From assembly GCF_016859285.1 (NCBI RefSeq), contig NC_053413.1:14403501-14467500 (forward strand): a stretch of DNA of 64,000 nucleotides, in the 5' to 3' direction. Shown one piece after another: positions 44,363 to 58,200 of the stretch. The notes under the pieces were generated by a model. That model did not search any database, had not been told where the DNA came from, and worked only from the letters and a program-made list of their open reading frames with translations. The stretch's first letter is position 1, and each line of letters opens with the position of its first letter. Made by a program: the position numbers and the translations under genes. Source of the DNA: Xiphias gladius. Taxonomy: Eukaryota; Chordata; Actinopteri; Istiophoriformes; Xiphiidae.

Positions 44363-47300
44363 TAATGAAAATGCTGTATGTCAACATTTTTTCTTAGCTT
44401 TCAAGTCCATTTGAAAATAGTGATAGTTTACAGCCGATGTTGGAGTAACTTGATACAAACATTTAGATGTAAAAGCTGCACTCTTTCATCGTTTAATACA
44501 GAAGTCATCACAACATCCATTTGTTTCAAAAGGCATGCAGTAATAAATAATGCATTCAGCAGCTCAGTTTATTACATCTTTGGCATAACTGGTTATGTTA
44601 TAAGTACCATGTTAATAATGAAAGGACATTAAGCAGCTTAAGTGCCTCTTATAAACAGTAGCTGCAAGTCTTCACAGACAATACAGTTGTTCTAACTAGA
44701 AATATATGAGTATAGGGCGGGCTGCTATTTATCTTGGCTGGGAGGACAACCAAGATGATAGCAAAGAGCTGCAGTGAGGGTAGAGGAGTGGACAAGAAAT
44801 TACTTCCTCTGTTTAGCAAACATTCAATATAAAATCCCAAATCTGCTACAGGAAGCATGAGAGATTGAGGTATACCAGCATTCTCATTCTCGCCATTAGT
44901 TCTATAAGAAACACTGCATATGTTGAGAATATTAACAGAATCTGATGTCATTTTGTTGAATTTGATTTGTTAGTGTTGTAATGAATCTTGGATAAAAGGC
45001 ATATGAGTAAGAAACAAGAATACACTGTGAATTTTTTCCTTTTACAAAACAAACAGACCAAGAATCCATGAAAACATATGTGACCAAGGAAGAACTTAAC
45101 GAACGCATTTGGAAAAGTCTGTGTATTTTATAACATGCTTTTGCTCAAACAGCCATTGGGGAGGGCCATCCTTCCACCTAAAACCAAACATTTCTGCTCT
45201 GATAATGATGATCTCTTCAGGCTGATCACTGTCCATGTTGTTGACACTCGTGTCTGCACTTAATGTTTTAAGAGCATGAGAAAAATGTTAACCACAAGTC
45301 ACGACCTTCCCTACTAACCATCCCCAGCTAATTGAAAAGCAGATGCTGAAGTGGTGTCTAAGTCAATCATGATAAGGATTCACTGTTATTGTACAGCCAA
45401 ACCAGTAATGTCCGAACATTTTTCTAAATTTGTGCAGCGTTAAATATGTCAGCACCTTTAATTCTGAAGCTCAGATTTAAGATGAGGAGCTTCCATCACA
45501 ATTCAGGAAAGGCAGTACATATAGCAAAAGGTTCTATGTACCTCAGTGAAGGACTATGGTACTTATAATTCAGAGAAAGGCATCATAGGGGAGAGGAAGA
45601 CTCCCACACAGGAACCAGATCAACTTCTGCCCCATAAGGTGGTAGTTATACCTTTGCTTTAATGAGAACTCTGAGGCAGGAAAGGAGAGAGAGAAAGAGA
45701 CTGGCAGATGCACACTTCTGAAATCAGCACCTGCTTATTGATGACAGGCCAAATCGGGTTTTTTCCAAATATACAGCAACTGTGCTAACCTTTAAGCATC
45801 TGCTGGTTTGCATTTTGATGCTGTCAAAAACACCTTCATTCAGCAGCTTTAAAGCTACAGTCAGCTTCTGGTCTAGAAATAAGAAAAGAACAGGGACCAA
45901 TAAAAGGGAAAATTGGAGGTGTGTGGGCTCTTCCAATAAGCATTCAGAGATTGTCTTTTTTCCCAGAGAGAGGAAACAGAACAAACATGCATCACATTGA
46001 AGGAAACACAATAAAAAATTCACCCTTCTGTGAACACTTCTGTTACATCTGTTGCTGGTGAGGAGTGCGTTTCCTGGCATGGGCTGAAACCAGCACAACC
46101 TTACAATGGGAAAGTCATATTTCCCTGAAATTATAGTGACATGCATGAAATATGTTGTCATTGTTTCATGAAGAACTGAAGAACTGTAAATGTCATCCTC
46201 TCCCAAAAAGATGGTACCCCACAACACACACCTACTCTCTCTAAAAACATTCTTATTTTTTACAATTACACACAAAAGAAACTACTCAACGACATTAACT
46301 GACTAATTGCATATGAAAGAAGTTGTAATTCCACAGGAAGGAATGAAGGATGTTTTTCAAGAATTAGATTATTCTTTATTTTCAACCATGTGTGATACTG
46401 CATTCCTCACTGCTGATTTGGAGTTGGTTCTCTCACAGTATTTCCAAATCAGTAAATTGGGTCCAACCATTTGAGGCTAGACAGACAGGTAAGCAACTCT
46501 CAAAACCTCCTCCTGTTGTAAGTATTAGCATTTATGTAGCAGTAGAATCCTTCAACACGATAAAAAGAAATTTAGGGCAACTTCATTAATCTTTGTAGTC
46601 TTTATTCTGTAGGTATAGTGTAATTGAGAGTCTCCTAGTTTCATAGCTCACTGATAATGGTAGCAAGATGGGTAGAAATCTGAGGCTGAACATTACATCC
46701 GCTGATGTTCCAACATTACATCATAACTTTCAAAGGAAGTGTAAACTCTCTGTAATGACTGTGTCATTATGGAGCATCCGGTGATTCATTCATCTCTGTT
46801 CTTGCTCCAAGGAGCTCTTTGCTTCTAAAAGCACGGCAGAAACTGCTGCGAAATGGCCAGTGTTCTTCAATAAACACAAAATAATACCACACCTTAAAGC
46901 TATCATAATTAATATTTCTGTGTTGATAATTGATCAAATGATGAAGTGAAATGTGAAACATGCCATCTTATTGACAGACTCACAGAAAACATTCACCCAA
47001 CTTTGCAGTGCCCCTTGATTCTAGGGCTCATTTTTTCCTAAGTGTTTTCGTTTTACTGCCCGCAGCTTTTTTTTTTGGCTCAATCTCACAACTCTCATGA
47101 GCATTGTGTCCAGCAGGCAGCTGTTTTCAGCAAAAAATAAAGCTCTAATTAACTTACTGTACATCCCCTGCCCTGCACCAAACAGTACACAGAGAAAATT
47201 TTGCACCTAAATATTTCCCACAGAAGTTGGCGGAGACCAAAACAGAGCTAAAAGTGGAGGGAATATTAATAATAAGATAATATATTATTATATTGGATAA

Positions 47301-48429
47301 GATAACCAATGGGCCAAAAACTCAACATTGTCCAATATGTTCCAGTTTCACTTGAACAATCCCATCATCCTCTGTGTTCCCACAGAAATCAGAGACCTTA
47401 CTTATATATTTACAGATAAACAGCCATTGTTAACATAAACTATTGCCAACCTTGACACCTGGGGTCTTTGGTAATGGTCATGCTCGTTGAGGCTGATGTG
47501 TGTGTTTTTTGTCACTGTTTGTATTCATGCACTTAGTTGCCTGCATTATTTCAAATTTTATTGTATACACTTGCATAACAGAAACCAAACTGAAACATTT
47601 TTTTCGTACGCTTTTAAGTGATCACAATGCAGTCCGAGGGGGTAAGTTTTTGATCATGAAGCTTTCGGTTTTTCTGTCGGCTTGAAGGAGTTAGCCTGCA
47701 ATGTGTCCTCACAGTATGCTTAGCAGTGGCTTGTTTTCACAGAAATAACTTGAGAAGCATTTCATCATCTTTTTGGTTTCTAACTGCCCATCATCCCACC
47801 TACAATAAATGTTCCAAAGGACACTATTTTTAACAACCGATATCCCCAAACGGTTTATTCCAGGAAATGCCCCCAGCTTTTTTTTTCTTCTCTGTCTCTA
47901 ACACAAACTGTATGCCACTGTTGTGCCCATGTCATTTGAATCCAAATTTGCCCTTTCTTTTAAGCTTTCTTGTGTATTGGTGTAGTTCTGAAAATGTATT
48001 TTGTCAAGTATAACCTCTCCCCGGTGGTTCCGTCTATCCTAAGCCTACGCTAGGTTTTTCTTGGCTTCAAACTCGGCCCCTTGATTCCAACCTTTATCCA
48101 GTTACTGTGTTTCAGACTCTGCTTCTTCTGCTAAAAAGATTAATTCCAACCTCCTCTGCTACTGTAACCAAACACATACAAGTAAGGGAAAAATCAATTA
48201 TTTAAAAGTGAAGAAACTGTTGAGAAGAAGAAAGGTAAGAGGTGTGTTTAGGCAGATAGTGATTAACTTCAGGGGGAAAGTAGTAAATGCTGGTCATTAT
48301 CTCTCCTCCTCCTCTCCCTTTTCATTCAATTACTTAAGGAGAGGTGGAGAGCAGACACTCCCAAACTAACTGCCCATTGGCCTATAGGCATTTTAACAAC
48401 TGAAGAGGGAGGGAGAGAACAAAAGTCAG

Positions 48430-48568
48430 TGGCAGTGTAAAAGTCTTTGAATCCCTGAGCCTGGCCTGTCAACAGGTGGCAGAGGGAGAGGCTTGTTGAG
48501 TGACACTCAGTCCTTCAGAGAGAAGAGAGAAAGAAGGTAGAGGAGAAGGTTTAAAAAAAACGTCAAGG
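48430..48568 (+). other. Candidate non-coding first exon of the tenascin gene
   Basis: A purine-rich stretch ends in a good donor (AAGG|GTAAGG at 48568/48569). It is preceded by an inverted CCAAT box (ATTGG, about 48375) and a CCTATAGG segment. It is on the same strand as, and 6.7 kb upstream of, the exon with the tenascin start codon, whose acceptor shows that a 5' exon must exist. The left end is a guess. Confidence 0.25.
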
Positions 48569-51472
48569 GTAAGGCAACCTTTAAATTTTATCAATTTTCT
48601 CAGTGATTTAAACATTGAACTTAACTTTACATTATGCAATTTTTTTTAATTGAATTTTTTCGATGGTCATCTTTACTCAAATTAACATGTGGGGACAGTT
48701 TTAGAAGTTTCATTGTTAGATTTCATTCACTAAGATTTACAGTCACTTGTTATGTAAAATTTCTGAACATTAAAAGGCTGAATGAAAGTTAATTTCGATA
48801 ACTATCAAAATAAAAAAAACAACTTTGATGAAAGCTTGTTAATTCCGCTTTTTTTAATTTCTACATTTGTGCTTTTTACTTCCTTCTTTGGGACTCTGTC
48901 TTTCATTCTTTCTCTCTATCAACGTCTTTAAAACTACAAATTCCATTTCAGCTATTTCTCAGATGCTCTTTCTCTGCCATCTCCCTTCTTCTTTCTCCAG
49001 CGATCTAACTCCCTTACTCATCTTTCATTCACTCTCTCCTTTTCTCCTTTCTTTATATATCTCTCACCTTCAGATGGTCGGTAAGGCTTTAATGAAGCAG
49101 TGTACATTCACAGCCTTTCAGTCTGACTCTGCTGTGAGTTACATGACAGTCTAAAGTTGGACTTGACACCTGGATTTTATTCAGTGTCCTGCGACTGAAG
49201 CTGTTCTTATGTTAGTTTGGGTTTGCGTGGCAGCACTTTGTCCGTGAGAGTTGTGGAAATCTTGATCAATGATACATATTGATATCTGATGGAGTTTGAC
49301 ACACCGAATAAAGTTATGTGAACTTTTGGTGCTCAACACACAGCACTTTATAAAGTGTTATGTATTTTTTTCTTAGTGTGTTGCCATGCACAACAATGAA
49401 GCTGTCTTAACATAAAAATAAGATAAGTTATTTTAAGTTAGATGCTCTATGAAATAATTTTGAAATTTGGATCAGTTAAAAAATTCATTTGCAGGTTTAG
49501 TAATACTCAGACAATATTACATAAACCAGCATGGTTATTTGCCCACTGGAACAACTGTGACAGCCCTTAGAATCTGCACAAGTGTGTTTGAGTTATTTGT
49601 AACGATTTGTATATCCAGATAACATCCACACTCTGTTGTAGATAATCCTATACTGTCTGTCAACAAAGGTGCCAGCACAAATTTTCCTCTGTAATAATAA
49701 CATAAATATTTATAATAATTATGTGCTGGGGGGATAAATAATCTCCCAGGGCTGTCAATCCAGGAGATTTACCTTTAATACTACTGTGCCGGCTCAGGAA
49801 TACACAGAAGCCCACACAAAATGAGCTACAGATGTGAGCCCTCAGCCATGCAAAATGATAGAGAGAGGAAGACAGAGAGTGAGAGAGGGAGAGAGGAGCC
49901 CCACAACCCTGAGTGGGTGGCTTGTAAAAACTGTTCAGGTTGCAAAACGTGACTACTTTCACGGAAGCCTCACAATCCCACTTATGGACTTTTTTCATTT
50001 GATTTCACTGATTGACAATGACCCCGAGGCACATGAAATCTAATGAAAACCCATTTTTGTTATTTCAGAAATGCGTCTCTATCTAGAATTTAGGCTGTTT
50101 TATTTATCCCCAGGTTGTATTATTTTTCATTCTTCTTGGTAGGTTACGTTTTCATCTGAAAGTCCCATTGAGGGGAAAGGTGCTTCTCCGGTTCTGATGA
50201 AGCAAAGTACTTATCGAGGTCTCCTTGTGGTCTTTATGGCAGCAGGAGGCAGACAGAGTCATGAAGATATGAGCTCTGCTCTCAGACGATAATTGCTTTC
50301 AGCTTCATTTTATTCATTTTAGTTTCCCTGTTCAGTCTGAAAGCTGCTCTGAGGGGAAGGAAAAGAGGAAAGGAAAGAATGACCAAAAAACATTGCAAGT
50401 TTGTAGGCGCACATAGAGGCATGACCTTGCCATTCCTCTTTTTCAACTCTTCTTCCTCTCATCCCCCGGCTTGTTGGTTTGGTCTTATAAGATTTGTCCT
50501 GAGTTGAAACCTGGCGAAACTGTCAGCCTTTTGTCCAAAGCTTAATGGATCTCTAGAGAGGATAGGGTAAATGTGCACTTCTTCTACTGCTTCTCTCTTT
50601 CTGTATCTGTATTCTGAATACAAGTTATATCTCATGGTCTGTCCTCCCCTCCCTTTCTCTCTTTCTTTCCACCAAATGTTTCGCGCAGTCACAGTTTCTA
50701 AAGCTCTGAGAGTATAAAGGGGATTTTTAGAAACACACTCAAACACAAAAGCATCCCTCAACTTGTCAAGAATCCTTCAGTGAAAGATGTCAGTGGATCC
50801 AGACAGTGTTGTCTCTATGTGATTAAACTGCTGTTGTTACCTTTGGAGTAAATCCCTCCTCATCTCTGTAAGCTATAAATGACGAGTTCACACACATACT
50901 GTAGCCACATGGGCAGAGTCCCACGCACTTCTTTCTCCCTTATAAAAGAGTGAACACACATCACAGGTAGTCAACAAACATTTTACAGGCCCATTGACAT
51001 AGTTCTGCTTGGACATAAATAAGTTATTGTGAGGAAGGAATTTTTAACTGTGTTTATGGACATGTTGAATTTTACTTGTGTCGCCTTGAAAGCCAGGTTG
51101 AAATATTATCTGGATGGGCACTGTGCCGAATGAGAGCATCCACTGGACTGAAGCCAGTCTGTTTTCTTGTTTTATACTGCAGTCTTATGCATATTGACTT
51201 GGAATAGTGACAGCCAGCTGCCTTTACATTATGAATGTATTGGACATTGATGCCAAACCAGGGTTTATCATCTTTACGTTCCTGGTCCATTGGAAAATAT
51301 CCAGTACATCCCTTCTGTTTTCACTATAATTCAACAAAAGCTTGACTTTACTGCTTTGTGTCCCCTTCAAACATCCATCGGTCCATGCAATGGTATTTAA
51401 TCTTACCTGTCATTTCACTGTCCAACCAAGCTCCATTCATCCTACCTAATAACCACTACTTGAATAAATCTC

Positions 51473-51480
51473 CTATCTAT

Positions 51481-51512
<32 letters not shown>

Positions 51513-52135
51513 ACATCTATCTATACATCCATCATCCAGTTATCCATCCACCCATCAACCCACCCATATATCCATCAATCATGCATCTATTCATCCACTG
51601 ATCCATCCATCTATAACTGATCCATCATCAATCTATATATAATCCACAAATTTATTCATTTTACCAATTCATTAATCCATCTATCATCTGTCAGTCCATT
51701 CATACATCCATTCAGTCATCCATCCTTTCATTGATTTATTTATCCATCCCTCCAACTACCTATCTGCACATCAATCCATCCAAACATGAATCCATTCATT
51801 CATTTATCCATTAATCTATTTATTGTATCATTCATCTATTCATTTATCATCCATCCATCCATCCATCCATCCATCCATCCATCCATCCATCCATCCATCC
51901 ATCCATCCATCCATTCATTCATATATCCATCCATCTATCCATCTACAGATCAATCTTTTTATCCATCCATGCATTCAACCATCCATTCATCCATCCATCT
52001 GTCCATTATCCATCCACCCATCACTCAATATATCCTTGTGTTTATCTATCCATCCATCCACTAATTCATCTGTCCATTATTTTATCCAACCATTCCTCTA
52101 CCTATTTATCCATTGTCCATCCATCCATCTCTCCA
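51473..52135. repeat. Tetranucleotide satellite (ATCT)n and (ATCC)n
   Basis: TATC units (51473-51527) grade into about 600 bp of degenerate ATCC, with a perfect core of about 17 units at 51848-51914. The Pro-Ser-Ile-His open frames here are artefacts. Confidence 0.97.
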
Positions 52136-53565
52136 GCAGTAATTCTCAACTGTGACTGCACCACTTCCCTCTAATTCCCCATTTCCTCTCTCCAATAATC
52201 TCTCCATCTGTCTCTCTTTCCCGCTCTGGGACATTCTCAGCAGTCAGTTGCGGCCCTCTGCTATGCTTGGAAGGTCACAGTGCCATCTCCTCCAAGAGAA
52301 ATAAGAAAAGGGCCTGAAAACGGAGACCATCAAATAAAACCTTGACAGGGAACTATAAACATGCTTGTTAAGCATCTCTGAGCGCCAGTGCTCAGTGCCA
52401 TTCCACATGGCTATAGTATACTGTCAATAAAGTGGCTAACTGATAGACTGTCACTGATTCACACACACTCTCTCCATCATTCCCTCTTTCACCATTTCCC
52501 TCTCTCTCACTCACTTCATCTCTCTCACTCTCCAGTTTTTTCGTCTCTGTTTCCCTCGCTTTCCATTTGTCGCTCCCCATCTTAATGTCTCTTTTACTTC
52601 ATCTATGGTTTGCCCTCCCAAATCTTGGCCATTGATAAAACACCCGCTAAAGTCTAAGTTTTGGCCACCACATAGGTTCAAAAAAGCAATTTTCCCAGTG
52701 ATGTCATAGCTTGGATTTCTTGCACATGGACCAGTCTCCAACCTCAAGCTTTTGACCAGCAGCAATCAAACAGACAGCTAAAATAACCAAACGAGGTCAA
52801 AAATATTGAGTTTGGACTAGTTAGACACAGGTTATGGTAATGACATGTCTCTGTCTCCCTAAAAAGGACTGGAGCATTATGAATAACAGAGCTACTTGAG
52901 TTACATCCTGTGTAAATCATCAGAAGTTAGACTGATATGCCAACGTTTATTTAACTTTGTGTCCAGTTGAGTAAGTGAAGTAGCTTTCCACCTGAGCTTT
53001 TGAAAGTACATAAGCTCTTTCCTTACCCCCGAAAGGTCAGGTGTTCTAACTTACTTAGGATCCCTGCTCAGAATCTGTGTTAATCTGATAATGGTATTAT
53101 CATGGTGGCTGGAGGATTGGCAGGTTTTAGGTCCACTTGTTGACATTTTAATGTTCTGGCTTATGCTCACGCTGTGTCCAGTGGGATTTTTAGGATCTGT
53201 TTCTCTCTCTGGACATTTTCTGCTTTTCCATCTGTTAGAGTCTTTGATACTCAATGAGCAAATGTTTTGATTACAGGGGTTTCCAGTTAGTCGGTTTCTG
53301 CTCTTCAAAGCTGCAAACATCAGAATAACTTTACAAAATTAAGAAAACTACAAATAGTTTATTGGGCTTTTATTGTTTTTGCAGTGAATACACGTTCCAT
53401 AGAATAATCCTGTGTTTTCTCAGACTTATCCAACAAATATATTTAAGCCTTAATGCTACTGTATATTGCTATGCAGTTTTCCAGTTGTTAAGCATCACAG
53501 TGGGGCCGCCAACACCTTATTACTGAGTTTTCAGTCACTCTATTAGAGGTTTTGTGTTTCCACAG

Positions 53566-53670
53566 ACCACACAAGCTCAGCGCAGTTAGATCAGAAGTTC
53601 CCTTTACTATTTAAACTTTTACACCAGAAAGTTAAATTCAGACCAAAGGCCAAAGAAGACCTACTGATGG
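53566..53670 (+). other. Candidate second non-coding exon of the tenascin gene
   Basis: A strong acceptor (TTTTGTGTTTCCACAG) and a strong donor (GATGG|GTAAGG) enclose 105 nt. It is 1.6 kb upstream of the start-codon exon and on the same strand. Spliced to that exon, its single ATG would give a five-codon upstream frame, so it would be leader sequence. No transcript evidence is available. Confidence 0.3.
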
Positions 53671-53908
53671 GTAAGGCAGTTATACTATTTTTAAAGCATG
53701 TAATTTGGCTTCCCGGGGAAGCCGCTGGAAGGTTTTAAGTTCACATGACATCACTGTCATTAGACACAATGACATCATCATTGAGGACACGTTTCTGCTC
53801 TTTCTGAAGCTCCGAAACGCCTGACTGATCACAATTTATGGTTTAGAGCAAAAGGATCTCTGGCAAAATTGTGACTGCTCACTTTCTGTGCCATACTCTG
53901 GAATGAGG

Positions 53909-54015
<107 letters not shown>

Positions 54016-54505
54016 ACAGTGGCATAATGGTTCAGGTTTCCTTAGATTAAATATACAGCAGCATGCCCCACTGAATGTAATGTAATTTATGTATCATCCA
54101 CTCAGTATTTCTGTTCTCAATTCTCTATAAAAGTCTGACTGGAAAGTACAAATGTGACCCTCTTTCAACCCACAGACTGAGGTCCAGTCAGCCATGACAA
54201 CAAATATCTACAGTTTTGGTGGTCTGTTACACGTAGTTAATGCAAAAGATACAATCTCTAAAAAAATACATGCAAAAAACAGATGGAATATATATTTCAG
54301 TTCCATATGAAGCATGGTCTCGTGCCACTCTGTGTATGAATCTTGGAAGTGAATTTGATATGCCTTACAGTCAGCAAGGAGGAGTTTAATTTGTTTTTAT
54401 TGATGCTTTCAACTAGGTAAGGTAAAAACAACCTTTACTTAAATGAATTCCCCCTGCGTTTGGGAAATATGCTTGTGGGGTGAGAAAATGCTATATCTCT
54501 TCTCT

Positions 54506-54932
54506 AAAGAAATAGTTCAGCATTTTATGAAATAGACTTATCTGCTTTCTTTCTGAGAGTTACAGAAGATTTGTACCACTCTCATTTCGAAGTATGAAGC
54601 TGGAGCCTACCTTGGAATGAAGACCAGAAGCAGAAGGAAACAGTTAGCCTGGCTCTCTCAAGAGTGGAAAAATACACCACCCAGCTCCTTTAAAGTTCAA
54701 TAATTAAAATGTTTAATCTAATTTTTAAAGTCCATGTTAAAATGACAATTTGTGGTTTTTACGAGTAGTAATGTGTTAATTTTTAATGTCAAACAAGCCA
54801 TCCTAATGCTAAGCTAAATTAATTGTCTCCTGGCTCCAGCTCCATATTTAACGCACAAACATCGCAGAGCTTCTCATCTCACTCTAGGACAGATAGTAAC
54901 GTGTATTTCCCAAAATGTCGAACTATTCCTTT
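54506..54932 (+). mobile_element. MITE-like foldback element, 427 bp
   Basis: The left end AAAGAAATAGTTCAGCATTT is matched by an inverted right end (ATTTCCCAAAATGTCGAACT, then ATTCCTTT), giving terminal inverted repeats of about 32 bp. The interior has AGTATGAAGCTGGAGCCTAC, then GGAAACAGTTAGCCTGGCTC. I recognise these from memory as a repeat widespread in percomorph fish. It is non-coding and ends 345 bp before the tenascin start exon. Confidence 0.8.
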
Positions 54933-55279
54933 AATGGTGTACTTTAGCACGATGGCACTATAGTGGGTGTAATAATGGGGACTTTGTGTTTTTGTTTGCA
55001 TCCTCAAACTAATCCATTTTTCTTTTTAATATTTCATGGAGTAGGAAAAGGGACCAACCCCAACTTTATTAGAGTTTACAGTTTTACTCTAAAAGGATTA
55101 CCTTCCAGTCAGTGTTCTGCACACTCACAGATGCTGTCCAAATTGAGAAAAGGACAGTACAAAAAGGTTCCTTAAATTGTGTTTTTTAGGCATATATAAT
55201 TTATCCCATTCCATAGCTACATTAGAAACAGTCCTTATGCTAGTTTAACAATTACTTGCTCTTATCTTCTCCTCTAGCC

Positions 55280-58200
55280 ATGACCACTAGACTCCTGTGG
55301 AGGGCCTTGTGCCGGTTGGCCCTACTCTGCACCTTCTCACACTTCAGCTCTGCCGACAACCACCCAGACCCCTCAGCCCCAGAGCAGGGAGTCACCTTCA
55401 GCCACGTCTATAAAATCGACATCCCAGGGAGCGCCACTTGTAAACTAGAACGCCTGCCAACACAAGACGAAGCAGGTCTTTAAAATAAAAAATAAAAATG
55501 AGAGAACGCAACTAAGAATAATTACAGAAACTAGCAGGAATATCAGCATAGGTATAGGTATAGGTATTTTTTTGGGCTGTTAATTTTTAATAGTATTTCA
55601 AGTTAATTTTTCCACCGGAGATTAATTTAATTGTATTTAAATTGTATTTAAATCCGTGACCATTATGAAACTTTACAATATATTTGGTGATTAAAAAGTT
55701 AAATTTTGTCCTGTTTTGTAGGTCTGCAGACAGAGACTTCTATGAATGGAGAGAACGACATGATCTTCAGACACAACATCAGGCTGCAGACACCCAAGTG
55801 TGACTGTGAGGTGTCTGAAAGTTTCAAGTCTTTGTTGTACAGAGTCAATGGGCTGGAAGAAGAAGTCAACTACCTAAAGACCCAGTGTGCTCAGGGCTGT
55901 TGTGGAAGAGGTGGTGCTGCAGGTAAGCAGTGTCACAACCTAAATAGTTAGGAGTAAACTACGGAACTGATGGTGTGAACAAATGGGAAAAAACTTATTT
56001 CATGCAATGACAACAGTATATTTTCTAAGAGCCAGACATTGGATGTGGCGGAATCTAATCAATAAAAAGAAGGGGACAAGGTTTGCAAGTAATGACCTTA
56101 GAAACCACAATTCTGTCTCATACCTATAAATGATCAATCAAACATACAATATGACCTTTTCACCCATCTCTTTCTCAAGGTGTGGACACAAGCTGTAGTG
56201 GCCATGGTACCTACCAACACGACACCTGCAGCTGCCTCTGTAACCCAGGATGGGAAGGGCAAGATTGTTCGGTTTCCTCCTGCCCAGACGAGTGCAATGA
56301 CAATGGACGATGTGTGGATGGGAAGTGTGTGTGCCATCAGGGCTACACAGGACACGACTGTAGTCAGCTGATGTGTCCAGACAATTGCAACGACAAGGGA
56401 CACTGTGTGGATGGAAAATGTGTGTGTTTCCCACACTTCACCGGCGAGGACTGCAGTATCCAGAAGTGTCCTAATGACTGCAACGGTAATGGCCAGTGTG
56501 TGGACGGCCAGTGCATCTGCGAAGAAGGCTTTTATGGGGAGGACTGCTCATTAGGTAAGCTTCTCAAATGCTGAATAATACAAATTCTATGGAGTTTTTC
56601 ATTTTATGAATAATAACTCAGTAAGGGATGGACATACCTCAGTTAGCTTAAAGGCCTGGCCATGCCAGAAAGTGGCACAGCATCCACATCCCTTTATGAA
56701 ATAGGGTGGTGGTAGAGGCTTTGTGATATAGGGAGTACTCGCATAGGTAGTTGGTGAACAACTCTAGCTGGCCAGGTAATGGCTAATAAACTAGCAAGAC
56801 GGAAAAATGCTTGCACAAGGCAGTAACAATAGCTTTCCAACCTATCTTCTGTTTTTCTGTATTGTGCAGTTTCTGATTGACCGTATCCCACCCTGATCTT
56901 TTTATACGTAAATTATATATTTTGAGTGCAGCATAATAACCTTTTTATGTCCCAGGCTTGCATGTAGTTTGATTTGTGATCATACTGATACTTAAGATTC
57001 ACATTTAACCTTTTTATGTAGTCACCTCTGTGGTTCTGCTGACATTAAGCAGTGAATATTAATTGGTATCTCATAGAAGACACAGATGCTACAGGAAGCT
57101 CTGGGACCATTAAAAATATACAACACTTGCCCCTAAAGCCCAGTTCACCTTCATATATTCCTTCCCACATTATTTAGTATAAAATTTTGGGACCAGGGTG
57201 AATAAATTCTGAAGACTTAGAGCAATGCAGTTGCTCTTGCATCAGCTGGTCCACCACCATCTGCTCGATTTATGTTTCAGCATCCCTGGCTCATACATCA
57301 TTCAAACAGCAAGAACTGACGAGTAAGATCCAGGCATATTCATTCAGATGTACAGGATGGGCCTTTTAACCTGACAGTTGTCACTCTTACCTCATTGCAA
57401 CAACTCAGCGCCAGCAAAAAAGAGAAGCCTGTTACTGCAATGTCTTGTACCCTTGCAGATCAAAAAGAGCGAGGAGAGATAAATGATTCAATAAGGGATT
57501 TGGTAGATTGGCAAATTTTTTTTGCCAAAATGAATCTGGCTTTTGGAATCCAACTCTACTAACAATGCTTTCTGTTGCAGCGTTCTTCACAATCCCAACT
57601 ACCTGTTTTAGGTTGTGTCTTTTGGTACAGTTGACTTTTCAAATATATAACAATTATAATGACCAACAGCAGAGGCCTTGTTGCCGCTCGAACTATAAGA
57701 GATCCCCAAAGAGAAGTCTTCCCCGCTAAATCTAATTGTTAACAGCACTAAAGCAGCAATAAATGGTCAGTTAAATGACGGAAGTTTCTCTGACTGAACC
57801 CAAATTTATGGCAGTTATCATGTTGGCCATAGTGACCCACTTCAGTGGAATTCAAAGCGTCTCTCCAACAGTTATTTCAGATATAGCAGCTGATGGGGCC
57901 CTTTCAGTATGCTTACCCCATGACCACTGGCAGTTCTGGACTCTAGACAACTTATGACATCGGGTCACATAATACCAAAGGAATATAAGAACACCCAGCA
58001 GTCCTTTGGGGATCCATCAAGTTTTAACCCTGCAGAAGAATCATCACCTTTCCTGCTAAATGCACTGCTTGCCAAACCTCTATTACTGTACTGCCTCAGG
58101 CCGAGTACAAAATTGCATTTTATGGCAATTTAAGGCCAGGCGAGTAGAAAGGTGGGCAGCAGCAGCCAGGCATGGATAGTTTAATTCACTGAGTTCAAAC

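Noticed and set aside
51473-52135. CRISPR-like or centromeric array
   Set aside because: The unit is 4 bp with no spacers, in a vertebrate genome; it is simple-sequence expansion.
51358-52155. Pro-Ser-Ile-His repeat protein
   Set aside because: It is a translation of the degenerate ATCC/ATCT satellite, open in more than one frame, with no conserved flanking domain.
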